A stretch of 64,000 nucleotides of DNA from Bacteroidota bacterium. GTDB taxonomy: Bacteria > Bacteroidota > Ignavibacteria > Ignavibacteriales > Melioribacteraceae. The notes under the pieces were generated by a model. It worked only from the letters and a program-made list of their open reading frames with translations, searched no databases and was not told where the DNA came from. A program made the translations under genes and the position numbers. This document shows, piece after piece, positions 57,132-64,000 of the stretch. Position 1 is the stretch's first letter. Each line of letters opens with the position of its first letter. The stretch covers positions 1 through 64,000 of the forward strand of contig JAHISP010000029.1 of the NCBI GenBank assembly GCA_018818165.1, given 5' to 3'.

Positions 57132-59489
57132 TTATTTTACCAGCATCATTTTTTTTGAAATTAATATATTATCAGCTTTTATTTGATAAATATAAACTCC
57201 ACTTGATAAATTAGAAGCTTCGAATTTAACATTGTAAACGCCAGCAGAATGTCTACTATTTACTAAATTTTTGACCTTTTGACCAAGAATATTAAAAACA
57301 GAAATATCAACATTACTATCTTTTGCAATGCTATAATTTATTGTAGTTGAAGGATTGAATGGATTAGGATAATTCTGTTGTAATTCATACGAAAGTGGAG
57401 TTGTTGTGGTAATATCTTCAATATCTGTAGTAGTACCACCGAAGTGTGCATATAAACCTAAATCTGTTCCTACAAGAAGTTCATCAAAATAAAGAACATT
57501 TATTTTTGTGCCAATTGGATATGGATAATCTAAAACCCAACTTGAACCACCAATTGGGAAATAGTATATTTCATTATCAACAGCTACATAAACTGTATCA
57601 ATTCCAATTGTAATAGCTGTTGCTTCTTTACCCGTAGCAAATGGATATCCACTTGTTGGCATATTTGTCCAAAGCGCTGTTCCAGAAAAATCTTTGTAAT
57701 ATGTAATTGGGTGATTAATTCCAGCATCTGTACCAGTTGCATAAAGTGTATCTCCAGTTGAAGTTAGTTCTAAATCCCAAATAGTTGCTGTAATTGGATA
57801 GCCTACTACAGTACCTGCAGCATCCATATCTTGACTTGCAGTCCATGAACTACCAGTTTTGATTACTTTATAGATACTTCTTCCTTGAGGAGCTGATAAA
57901 TCGTAAATAGCACTTACATAAGCAACCGTATTAATTCCTTCGCGAACAAAAATAATATCGGAGCAATCCACATCCATTCCAACAGAAGAAGCTTCAAGAA
58001 GAATTTGATTCCAAGTATTTCCATAGTCTTCTGAAACAAATAAACCGCCTTTATCGGCACCCTGTATTTCGAAACCAGCCATTACAATATTTGGTGAAAA
58101 TCTGCATTCTTCAATTGCTAAAGCTTTAGTTTCAATATTGGAGAAATTATATGGGTAATTTTCAGGAGTGAAAATCATATTCCAGCTAATTCCATTATCT
58201 GTCGTTTCATATATCCTAACATTACCAACAAAAACGCGGTTTGAATCATCCTTACTCATTTCAGAGGAATAATACGGAGAACCATCACCATTTGGAAAAA
58301 TTGAATTTGTCCAAGTAGGAGTAGTTGTATAATTAATTACGTTTCTAACTCCAGATTTTGATGCAAGCCAAGCGGAACTTTTACTATCTGACATAGAAAA
58401 ATCAGCGACACTAACTGCTTCAATTCCATTATCTATTTCAAAAATTGTATATCCATCATCAGTACTTGCACCAATGCCTTGATCTGTAGTTATGTATATA
58501 ATATTTTCATTTATTGGATCTACAAAAACAGCACCATCATTAGGATGTGTTTCAAAACCTGCATCTCCAAAAGTATTCCATGTTGATAATAAAGCACTAT
58601 TTGGGGCAAAAACTTTTGCAGTATAAATATAGTAATGTGAAGAATCACCACTAAAATCAAAGTTAGTGGCGGAAATTCCATCAATTCCAAGAGATATTTC
58701 ATTCCAAATAGATGATGAATCTAAATAAGCAAGATATTTTAAAAATCCATTGTTACCAGAAATTAAAAGTATACCATCTGGTGCAATTCCAAAAGCAGTC
58801 CAATTATTAGATGATGAAATTGATACTGGAATTGAGTTGAAAGTTGTAGAAGAATTTAATGAATAATAATCATCAGTCATATTTAAAACGGTTGGTGTGC
58901 TTCCATCACTAAAAATATATAGCGTATCAGTCAGTGGGTTATTTACAATTGATAAATTTCCAGACAATGTTGGAAGAGTTAATGGAGAATATGAAGATTC
59001 TGTAAATGCTCCACCTGTACTAATTGTTCCAAAATGGAAAGAATTATCTACTATAAAAAACAAATAATCATCAATAATATTTATAGTTCTAATTAGGTTT
59101 GTGCCAGTGTATATAGTATAAGATAAATTTGATAATGGATTGCTATTTATTATCAAATTGTTTGAAATAAAAAACACATAGCCAGAGTTTGCATGAACCT
59201 TAATGTTTCTAAGATTAGCTCCAAATCCGGCATTTGCATCAACACCAGGCATTGCTTTAAATTGAGAAAATGTAGGTGTGATTGTATTGGAATAAACATC
59301 AGCATAAAAAATGGAATTTGCACTTTCGGTAGAAATAAAAATACGGCTTGTGTCAACCGTTTTTGCATATCCAGTAATATCAAGTATTCTACCTCCATAA
59401 ACAGCCTCAACTATGGGAGCACTATATTGAGCGTTTATTTGTATGGTAAAAACGAGAAGAAGTAAAAATAATTTTTTAAAAAGTGACAT
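57132..59489 (-). CDS. Large secreted propeller-like protein with T9SS sorting domain
   Basis: A 785-residue exported protein with a signal peptide about 1-20 (LLLLVFTIQINAQ). The middle is repetitive and strand-rich, with BNR/Asp-box-like units such as TDNGISWNMIF and SEDYGNTWNQIL, so a beta-propeller of the sialidase or Vps10 type is likely. The end is a type A T9SS sorting domain with LQQNYPNPFNPSTTINYS and FNILGQKVKNL. No active-site residues could be assigned. A CRP-like palindrome lies 78 bp upstream of the start. Confidence 0.9.
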   Translation of the reverse strand: MSLFKKLFLLLLVFTIQINAQYSAPIVEAVYGGRILDITGYAKTVDTSRIFISTESANSIFYADVYSNTITPTFSQFKAMPGVDANAGFGANLRNIKVHANSGYVFFISNNLIINSNPLSNLSYTIYTGTNLIRTINIIDDYLFFIVDNSFHFGTISTGGAFTESSYSPLTLPTLSGNLSIVNNPLTDTLYIFSDGSTPTVLNMTDDYYSLNSSTTFNSIPVSISSSNNWTAFGIAPDGILLISGNNGFLKYLAYLDSSSIWNEISLGIDGISATNFDFSGDSSHYYIYTAKVFAPNSALLSTWNTFGDAGFETHPNDGAVFVDPINENIIYITTDQGIGASTDDGYTIFEIDNGIEAVSVADFSMSDSKSSAWLASKSGVRNVINYTTTPTWTNSIFPNGDGSPYYSSEMSKDDSNRVFVGNVRIYETTDNGISWNMIFTPENYPYNFSNIETKALAIEECRFSPNIVMAGFEIQGADKGGLFVSEDYGNTWNQILLEASSVGMDVDCSDIIFVREGINTVAYVSAIYDLSAPQGRSIYKVIKTGSSWTASQDMDAAGTVVGYPITATIWDLELTSTGDTLYATGTDAGINHPITYYKDFSGTALWTNMPTSGYPFATGKEATAITIGIDTVYVAVDNEIYYFPIGGSSWVLDYPYPIGTKINVLYFDELLVGTDLGLYAHFGGTTTDIEDITTTTPLSYELQQNYPNPFNPSTTINYSIAKDSNVDISVFNILGQKVKNLVNSRHSAGVYNVKFEASNLSSGVYIYQIKADNILISKKMMLVK

Positions 59490-59566
59490 AACATCTCCTT
59501 AATGTTAAAAATATTTAATACAATATTATAAATATTCAAATAAATAATTGTGTTTAACATCAATGC

Positions 59567-59582
59567 TGTGACAAATATCACA
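59567..59582. promoter_or_regulatory. CRP-like palindromic site
   Basis: TGTGACAAATATCACA is a perfect TGTGA-N6-TCACA dyad, the core recognised by CRP-type regulators. It is 78 bp ahead of the minus-strand T9SS gene and just behind the Ppx gene, so it probably acts on the former. Confidence 0.55.
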
Positions 59583-59621
59583 TCTTTAGACATGAATATT
59601 GGAAGGTTTAATAATACAACG

Positions 59622-60521
59622 CTATTCTATGAGAGCACCATATCGTAATCCACGTCCACTAACATAGAGTTTATCAGATTTAAATAGATTCATCAAATAC
59701 TCTAAAATTATAGTTCCAGCAAGAATTACATCTTCACGACCAACAATAATAGGGGAATAGTGATATTTAATATCCAAGTATGATAACTTCTTAAATTTAT
59801 TTATAAAATAATTTAAATCCGTTTCTGTGATAATCGATTGCTCAATTTTGGATTCTGAGTATTCTTCCATTCCTAATTTTAATGCTGCAAGCGTTGTCGG
59901 AGTTCCGGCAACAGCTATTATTTGAGAATTCTGGAAATCTATTTCAGTTAACTCATTAAAAATTTTGTTAAGCTCTTTCTTGTAATTTGTTATTTCTCGG
60001 TCAGTTGGTGGGTTTGTTAAAAGGTATTTTTCCTTGCTTACAACAACTCCAATAGGGAATGATTTTTTGAAAAATATTTCATTTCTATTTCCGAAAACAA
60101 TTTCTGTGCTTGCTCCGCCAATATCAATCATTATATAATTACTGCTACCAGTAAAAGAGGAAAGTGCGCCTTTGAATGAATAAAGTGCTTCCGTTTCACC
60201 CGAAATAATGTTCAGATCAAAATTAAATTGTGATTTTATATCATCAAGAATTTGTTTCGAATTACCAGCAATCCTCAACGCTTGAGTTCCATTAACGATA
60301 ATTTTGTCACAGTTGTGTTCATTAATAATTGATTTATATTCGGTTAGCACTTCAAACAACTTTGTTATTGATTCCTCCGAAATAATTCCAATTTTTGATA
60401 AACCGCTGCTAATTCTTGGAATTCTGTATTCGTTAATTATTGGAATTATTTCTGAGCCATTAACCTCTGCAATTAGTAATAAAACAGTATTTGAGCCAAT
60501 ATCTATAGATGCAATTTTCAT
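59622..60521 (-). CDS. ppx: Ppx/GppA family phosphatase
   Basis: A 299-residue member of the actin-like ASKHA fold: exopolyphosphatase or guanosine pentaphosphatase. ASIDIGSNTVLLLIAEV is the phosphate-1 motif, NGTQALRIA and MIDIGGASTEIVFG follow, and VAGTPTTLAAL is the adenosine-side loop. It is a short form lacking the C-terminal HD-like domain, as in other Ppx/GppA proteins of about 300 residues. Substrate choice (polyphosphate or pppGpp) cannot be decided. Confidence 0.93.
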   Translation of the reverse strand: MKIASIDIGSNTVLLLIAEVNGSEIIPIINEYRIPRISSGLSKIGIISEESITKLFEVLTEYKSIINEHNCDKIIVNGTQALRIAGNSKQILDDIKSQFNFDLNIISGETEALYSFKGALSSFTGSSNYIMIDIGGASTEIVFGNRNEIFFKKSFPIGVVVSKEKYLLTNPPTDREITNYKKELNKIFNELTEIDFQNSQIIAVAGTPTTLAALKLGMEEYSESKIEQSIITETDLNYFINKFKKLSYLDIKYHYSPIIVGREDVILAGTIILEYLMNLFKSDKLYVSGRGLRYGALIE

Positions 60522-60599
60522 TATCTTCTTTCATTTATGAACAATTTAATTTAATTTAGCGTTCAATTATAAACATTCTTTTAATATAATAAAACAAAT

Positions 60600-60671
60600 G
60601 TCATTCCCGAATGCTCTTATTGGGAATCTCTAAATGTGCAAAATAATCCTACAAAACCATGTGGGAATGAC
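60600..60671. repeat. Second REP-like family: GTCATTCCC palindrome
   Basis: A 72-bp stretch with perfect 9-bp ends GTCATTCCC and GGGAATGAC, and an internal TTGGGAATCT. It differs in sequence from the repeats at 52731 and 55850 but shares the GTCATT start. It sits in the short divergent gap between ppx and a small gene. Confidence 0.75.
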
Positions 60672-60695
60672 AACGCTTTTTAGGTAAACAAACGT

Positions 60696-60968
60696 ATGAA
60701 AATTAAAGAAAAAGAGTTTGAAACAGTATTACAAGACCTTAAGTCGATTGCAACAGAAATGGGTGCAAAAGTAAGATTTGAGCGTGGTGATTTTAAAGGC
60801 GGATATTGCTTGCTTCTAGAAAGCAAAGTAATTGTAATTAATAAACTATCTTCGTTGCAAAAAAAAGTTGCAATTCTTTCATCAGCCCTTACTCAACTTG
60901 GTGCTGAAAATATATATATTCCTCCAAGAATACGTGAAATAATTGATGAAATGGATGAATCTAAATAA
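60696..60968 (+). CDS. Small conserved-looking protein of unknown function
   Basis: A 90-residue soluble protein: helix (EKEFETVLQDLKSIATEMG), two strands with FERGDFKGGYCLLLES and VIVINK, and a second helical part ending in an acidic tail. Codon use and the compact layout look genuine. I do not recognise a family. It is 91 bp before aroQ on the same strand. Confidence 0.7.
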   Translation: MKIKEKEFETVLQDLKSIATEMGAKVRFERGDFKGGYCLLLESKVIVINKLSSLQKKVAILSSALTQLGAENIYIPPRIREIIDEMDESK

Positions 60969-61059
60969 ATTTATAAAAAAAGATTAGGAGTAAGATTGAG
61001 ATTAAGAGCAAGTATTAAGTCTAATTTCTTGTGTCTTTTATCTTGTATCTAATTAAAAT

Positions 61060-61488
61060 ATGAAAATATTAGTAATTAACGGACCAAACTTAAACCTACT
61101 TGGGCGCCGAGAAAAATCCAATTACGGTGAATTGACGCTTGAAAGAATTGAAGAATTGTTGAAAAATGAATATCCAAATGACGAATTTACATTTTTTCAG
61201 AGCAATCATGAAGGCGAAATAATAGATGAAATTCAGAATGCCACAGAAAAATATGAAGCACTAATTATTAATCCTGGGGGATATTCGCACACTTCAGTTG
61301 CAATACGCGATGCTTTGGAAATTGCAAAATTGCCAAAAGTGGAAGTCCATTTGTCCAATATTTCTGCTCGTGAAGATTTTAGACATCGCTCAATTACCGC
61401 TCCTAAAACTGATGGATATATTTCTGGATTTAAAGAAAATGGCTATTTAGCTGCGGTTTATTTGGTGAAGAAGATTTTAGGTAAGTAA
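61060..61488 (+). CDS. aroQ: Type II 3-dehydroquinate dehydratase
   Basis: A 142-residue shikimate-pathway enzyme. ILVINGPNLNLLGRREKSNYG contains the lid region with catalytic Tyr and Arg, QSNHEGEIIDEI and INPGGYSHTSVAIRDAL give the active-site Asn and His, and VEVHLSNISAREDFRHRS is the quinate-binding end. Type II enzymes work as dodecamers. Length is normal. Confidence 0.96.
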   Translation: MKILVINGPNLNLLGRREKSNYGELTLERIEELLKNEYPNDEFTFFQSNHEGEIIDEIQNATEKYEALIINPGGYSHTSVAIRDALEIAKLPKVEVHLSNISAREDFRHRSITAPKTDGYISGFKENGYLAAVYLVKKILGK

Positions 61489-61536
61489 TTTTAGCACAAA
61501 AGTGATATAGATTTGGTTATTAAATATTAAAATAAT

Positions 61537-61872
61537 ATGAATGAATTAACCATTAGCGAACAACTTATTCAGAATAAAATATATTCCATTCGTGGCAAGC
61601 AAGTGATGCTTGATGAAGATTTGGCAGATATCTATGCTGTAGAAACAAAATATCTAAATCGTGCAGTGAAGAGAAATATTGATAGATTTCCTGAAACCTT
61701 TCGTTTTCAACTAACGGATGGAGAATATGAAAACTTGGGGTTCCAATTTGGCACCTCAAAGATTCAAGAAAAATACTATGAGTTGATATCACAAACTGTG
61801 ACATCAAAAAATAAAGATGAGTCTTTGAGGTAGCAATTTGCGACCTCAAAAGGAAAGCACGGAGGAAGGTAA
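61537..61872 (+). pseudogene. Broken ORF6N-domain gene
   Basis: The first 98 codons encode an ORF6N/KilA-N-like domain (IYSIRGKQVMLDEDLADIYAV, KYLNRAVKRNIDRFPETFRF). A TAG at 61831 interrupts the usual continuation: the same frame then goes on as QFATSKGKHGGR before a TAA at 61870, where intact members continue into RYLPYAFTEQGV. The gene therefore lost its 3' half and gained a stop. ORF6N proteins occur in phage and mobile DNA. Confidence 0.8.
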
Positions 61873-61877
61873 TTATT

Positions 61878-62294
61878 ATGGATGAAGATATTAGATGGAT
61901 ACAGAGATATAATAATTTCAGTAAAGCATTTTCATTATTAAAAGAAATTATTGAATCGAATGAGGACATTACTACTTTAGAGGCAATAGTAAAGGAAGGT
62001 ATTGTTCAACGTTTTGAATATACTTTTGAGCTAGCTTGGAAAACACTAAAAGATAAAATGATTGAAGATGGATTGCTAATTGATAAAATATCTCCAAAGT
62101 ATGTTTTTAAATTAGCTTTTCAAAGTAAGTATATTGAAGATGTTGATTTATGGATTGCAATGACTAACGACCGTAATTTAATGAGCCATACTTATGACTT
62201 TTCAACATTTGATAATGTTTTAGTTAAATTACAGAAGGATTATTATCCTTTAATAAAAGAACTAAATAATTATTTTGTTGAGGCACAGCAATAA
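61878..62294 (+). CDS. hepT: HepT-type HEPN toxin
   Basis: A 138-residue HEPN protein of the HI0074 nucleotidyltransferase-partner family. It has FEYTFELAWKTLKDKM and the full HEPN RNase motif RX4HXY: R99, H104 and Y106 in DRNLMSHTYDF. In characterised type VII toxin-antitoxin systems this tyrosine is adenylylated by MntA to silence the toxin. AGGAAGG lies seven bases before the ATG. It is paired with the next gene, two bases on. Confidence 0.92.
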   Translation: MDEDIRWIQRYNNFSKAFSLLKEIIESNEDITTLEAIVKEGIVQRFEYTFELAWKTLKDKMIEDGLLIDKISPKYVFKLAFQSKYIEDVDLWIAMTNDRNLMSHTYDFSTFDNVLVKLQKDYYPLIKELNNYFVEAQQ

Positions 62295-62296
62295 AA

Positions 62297-62614
62297 ATGG
62301 AATTTGGACTAACTCAAAACCATATCGACATTCTAATTTCTATATTTAATAAATATCTATTATCTGGAGAAGTTATTATTTATGGTTCCAGAGTAAAGGG
62401 AAATTACACACCACAAAGTGATGTTGATTTAGTAATAAAAGGTAATGATTCAAATAATAGACAGAACTTAGCTGAAATAATGGAAGCCATTGAAGAATCT
62501 GATTTGCCTTATTTAGTTGATATTCAATATTTTGAAAATATTAAAAACACTGAGCTAATTGAACATATAAACAGAGTTGGTAAAGTGTTTTATTCGGTGG
62601 ATAAAAATAATTAA
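62297..62614 (+). CDS. mntA: MntA-type nucleotidyltransferase antitoxin
   Basis: A 105-residue minimal nucleotidyltransferase. GSX10DXD is intact: G30-S31 and D42-V43-D44 in IIYGSRVKGN and SDVDLVIKG. It would transfer AMP from ATP to the HepT tyrosine. The gene follows hepT by two bases. Short length and the single catalytic domain are standard for MNT antitoxins. Confidence 0.93.
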   Translation: MEFGLTQNHIDILISIFNKYLLSGEVIIYGSRVKGNYTPQSDVDLVIKGNDSNNRQNLAEIMEAIEESDLPYLVDIQYFENIKNTELIEHINRVGKVFYSVDKNN

Positions 62615-62642
62615 ATAATTTAAATATCTGACAAAGGAAATA

Positions 62643-62689
62643 CGGTTCAACCGAAATATTTCAGTTACAACGTAGCGTGAATATTTAAA
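62643..62689. repeat. Cluster of short palindromes before the DUF4062 gene
   Basis: CGGTT-C-AACCG, GAAATATTTC and AATATT-TAA-AATATT follow each other in a 50-bp gap. They could be an operator, a folded leader or a degenerate REP-like element. No promoter box is certain. Confidence 0.35.
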
Positions 62690-62715
62690 ATATTACAATA
62701 ATAGGCAAAGTATCA

Positions 62716-63714
62716 ATGAATAAACGTTATCAAGTTTTTGTAAGTTCAACTTACGCCGATTTAAAAGAAGAGAGAACAAAAGTCATTCAGACAATAATGG
62801 AGTTAGATTGTATTCCTGCAGGTATGGAAATCTTTCCTGCTATTGATGAGGAACAATTTGAATTCATTAAAAGAGTGATTGATGACTGTGATTATTACAT
62901 ATTAATAATTGGTGGTAGGTATGGTACTTTATCTGAAGGTGGAATTAGTTACACAGAGAAAGAATATGACTACGCTATAAAGAAAAGTATTAGAGTTCTT
63001 GCCTTTGTTCATGGTAATCCTGACGAAATTCCAATTGGTAAGTCGGAAAAAGAGACTCATTTAAGAGAAAAGTTAGAGAGATTTAAAAAGAAAGTGGAGA
63101 CCAATAGATTGGTGAAATATTGGAGGAGTATTAATGAACTACCTGGTTTAGTTGCGTTAAGTTTATCTAAGACTATTAAAACATACCCTGCAATTGGTTG
63201 GATTAGAGCAAATACTTCTGCAGATCCAAGTCTATACAAGGAATTAAGTGAATTGCAAAAAGAGAATAAAGAATTAAAAGAGTTAAATGCGGAGCATAAT
63301 GAAAAACCGAATGAAGAATTATATGATTTAGCCGATTTAAGCGATAGCATAAAAGTTGCAGGAACACATAGACGATCTACCGGTAATCACTACATAAATT
63401 CAGATTGGGAAACATCAATTACTTGGGGACAAATTTTTAGTCACCTTTCACCTTACCTAATAGAGCACCCAAATGATTCAAAAGTAAATTCCTTATTAAG
63501 TGCTGATTTATACAGAATGACCAAAGATGCGTCTACTAGTGGAACTACAAAGCTAAACGATCAAGACTTTCAAACAATCAAAATCCATCTAAAAGCAATG
63601 GGTTTAATAGAAGTTAAATATACAAAAACAGTTCAAGGCGGCATGGGATTATTTTGGGAATTAACTAAAGTTGGTGAAATAATGATGATGAAACTAAGAA
63701 GTGTAAAGAAATAA
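62716..63714 (+). CDS. DUF4062 protein with coiled coil and winged-helix-like C terminus
   Basis: A 332-residue protein. The first 95 residues are a DUF4062 domain, a TIR-like fold ([51 protein letters not shown]). A coiled coil (about 178-200) links it to a C-terminal part of about 130 residues that looks like a winged helix ending [20 protein letters not shown]4062 proteins are often found in defence loci, and here it follows a HepT/MntA pair. An immune sensor or effector role is inference. Confidence 0.85.
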   Translation: MNKRYQVFVSSTYADLKEERTKVIQTIMELDCIPAGMEIFPAIDEEQFEFIKRVIDDCDYYILIIGGRYGTLSEGGISYTEKEYDYAIKKSIRVLAFVHGNPDEIPIGKSEKETHLREKLERFKKKVETNRLVKYWRSINELPGLVALSLSKTIKTYPAIGWIRANTSADPSLYKELSELQKENKELKELNAEHNEKPNEELYDLADLSDSIKVAGTHRRSTGNHYINSDWETSITWGQIFSHLSPYLIEHPNDSKVNSLLSADLYRMTKDASTSGTTKLNDQDFQTIKIHLKAMGLIEVKYTKTVQGGMGLFWELTKVGEIMMMKLRSVKK

Positions 63715-63850
63715 CTATTACTCCTATATATTCCAACTTAATTGCATAAAAGCTTTATAGATTTTTGCATTGCAATAATTTACTTATCGAATTGATACGA
63801 AAAAAAATATATTTAACATATTACTGTGTTTAAAACGAAACGTTAACAAA

Positions 63851-64000
63851 ATGAATAAAACAATGAAACATCAAACAACACTAATACTCCTACTTTTAAC
63901 AACCAACATAATTTTTGGGCAAGCGTTTGTTTCTATAACAATTGATGATGTTCCAAATACTGCTAAATATCAAATGGATAATTTTGAATCAAAATTGATG
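63851..64000 (+). CDS. Start of an exported protein, probably polysaccharide deacetylase (cut by window end)
   Basis: Fifty codons are present. After a signal peptide (LILLLLTTNIIFGQ) comes FVSITIDDVPNT, which matches the first catalytic motif of NodB-type polysaccharide deacetylases, where the Asp pair binds metal. The remainder is outside the window, so the identification rests on one motif. Confidence 0.65.
   Translation, partial: MNKTMKHQTTLILLLLTTNIIFGQAFVSITIDDVPNTAKYQMDNFESKLM

Noticed and set aside
60985-61056. Purine-rich then pyrimidine-rich stretch before aroQ as a terminator or structured RNA
   Set aside because: Pairing between the two halves is too imperfect to support a defined hairpin.
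61565-61969. 134-codon minus-strand open frame
   Set aside because: It crosses the ORF6N remnant and the hepT start in antisense, and the plus-strand reading has recognised domains.
1-64000. tRNA or rRNA genes
   Set aside because: Intergenic gaps were scanned by eye for T-loop and acceptor patterns and none was convincing. A covariance-model search could overturn this.

Overview
The window reads as a chromosomal segment of an AT-rich, didermal bacterium close to Ignavibacteria/Chlorobi within the Bacteroidota-Chlorobi group. The main pointers are three secreted proteins ending in a type IX secretion (T9SS) sorting domain with the YPNPFN signature, a complete alternative complex III (ACIII) operon, a DUF5683 gene behind parAB, many lipoproteins, and frequent TTG/GTG starts. 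Taxonomy is inferred from gene content only; no rRNA or tRNA gene was seen.

Left part (1-18.7 kb, all genes on the minus strand): a chemosensory/phosphorelay block. In transcription order it holds cheW, cheR with TPRs, a second cheW, a membrane chemoreceptor, a CheA-receiver hybrid, cheB, a REC-GAF-PAS-PAS-GAF-kinase-REC protein, a REC-kinase, and a 1502-residue membrane kinase with six PAS domains, two receivers and an HPt domain. Gene order and the TPR-bearing CheR resemble Wsp-type systems, but the usual diguanylate cyclase output is replaced by hybrid kinases. An IS200/RAYT-like element flanked by 20-nt palindromes sits between cheA and cheB. Beyond the last kinase lies a tandem array of at least seven 68-bp units. 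A gene-poor stretch of about 0.9 kb (18.67-19.58 kb) separates this block from the rest.

Middle part (19.6-40.3 kb, mostly plus strand): housekeeping and envelope genes. These are a HIT protein, an M48 lipoprotein protease, coaE, a PASTA protein, rpe, folP, cdaA (c-di-AMP synthase), a family 2 glycosyltransferase, a UPF0173 hydrolase, parA-parB-DUF5683, two T9SS cargo proteins, a Yip1-like membrane protein, an alkaline-phosphatase-superfamily enzyme, comEC, murB, an MFS transporter and an FMN reductase. From 40.3 to 44.1 kb comes a lipoprotein cluster: LPP20, COG3014-like and LpoB-like genes on the minus strand, and a divergent LPP20-like gene.

Right part (44.2-64 kb): the ACIII operon (pentaheme ActA, a 55-residue Tat-signal protein, ActB, ActC, an ActD-ActE fusion, ActF, a further monoheme cytochrome c), then COX-III-like, COX-IV-like and a multi-spanning membrane protein. 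It continues with prmC, dtd, vapBC, a T9SS cargo protein, a Ppx/GppA phosphatase and aroQ. The right edge (61.5-63.7 kb) is accessory and defence-like: a broken ORF6N gene, a HepT/MntA toxin-antitoxin pair and a DUF4062 protein, followed by the start of a putative polysaccharide deacetylase. REP-like dispersed repeats occur at 52.7, 55.9 and 60.6 kb.
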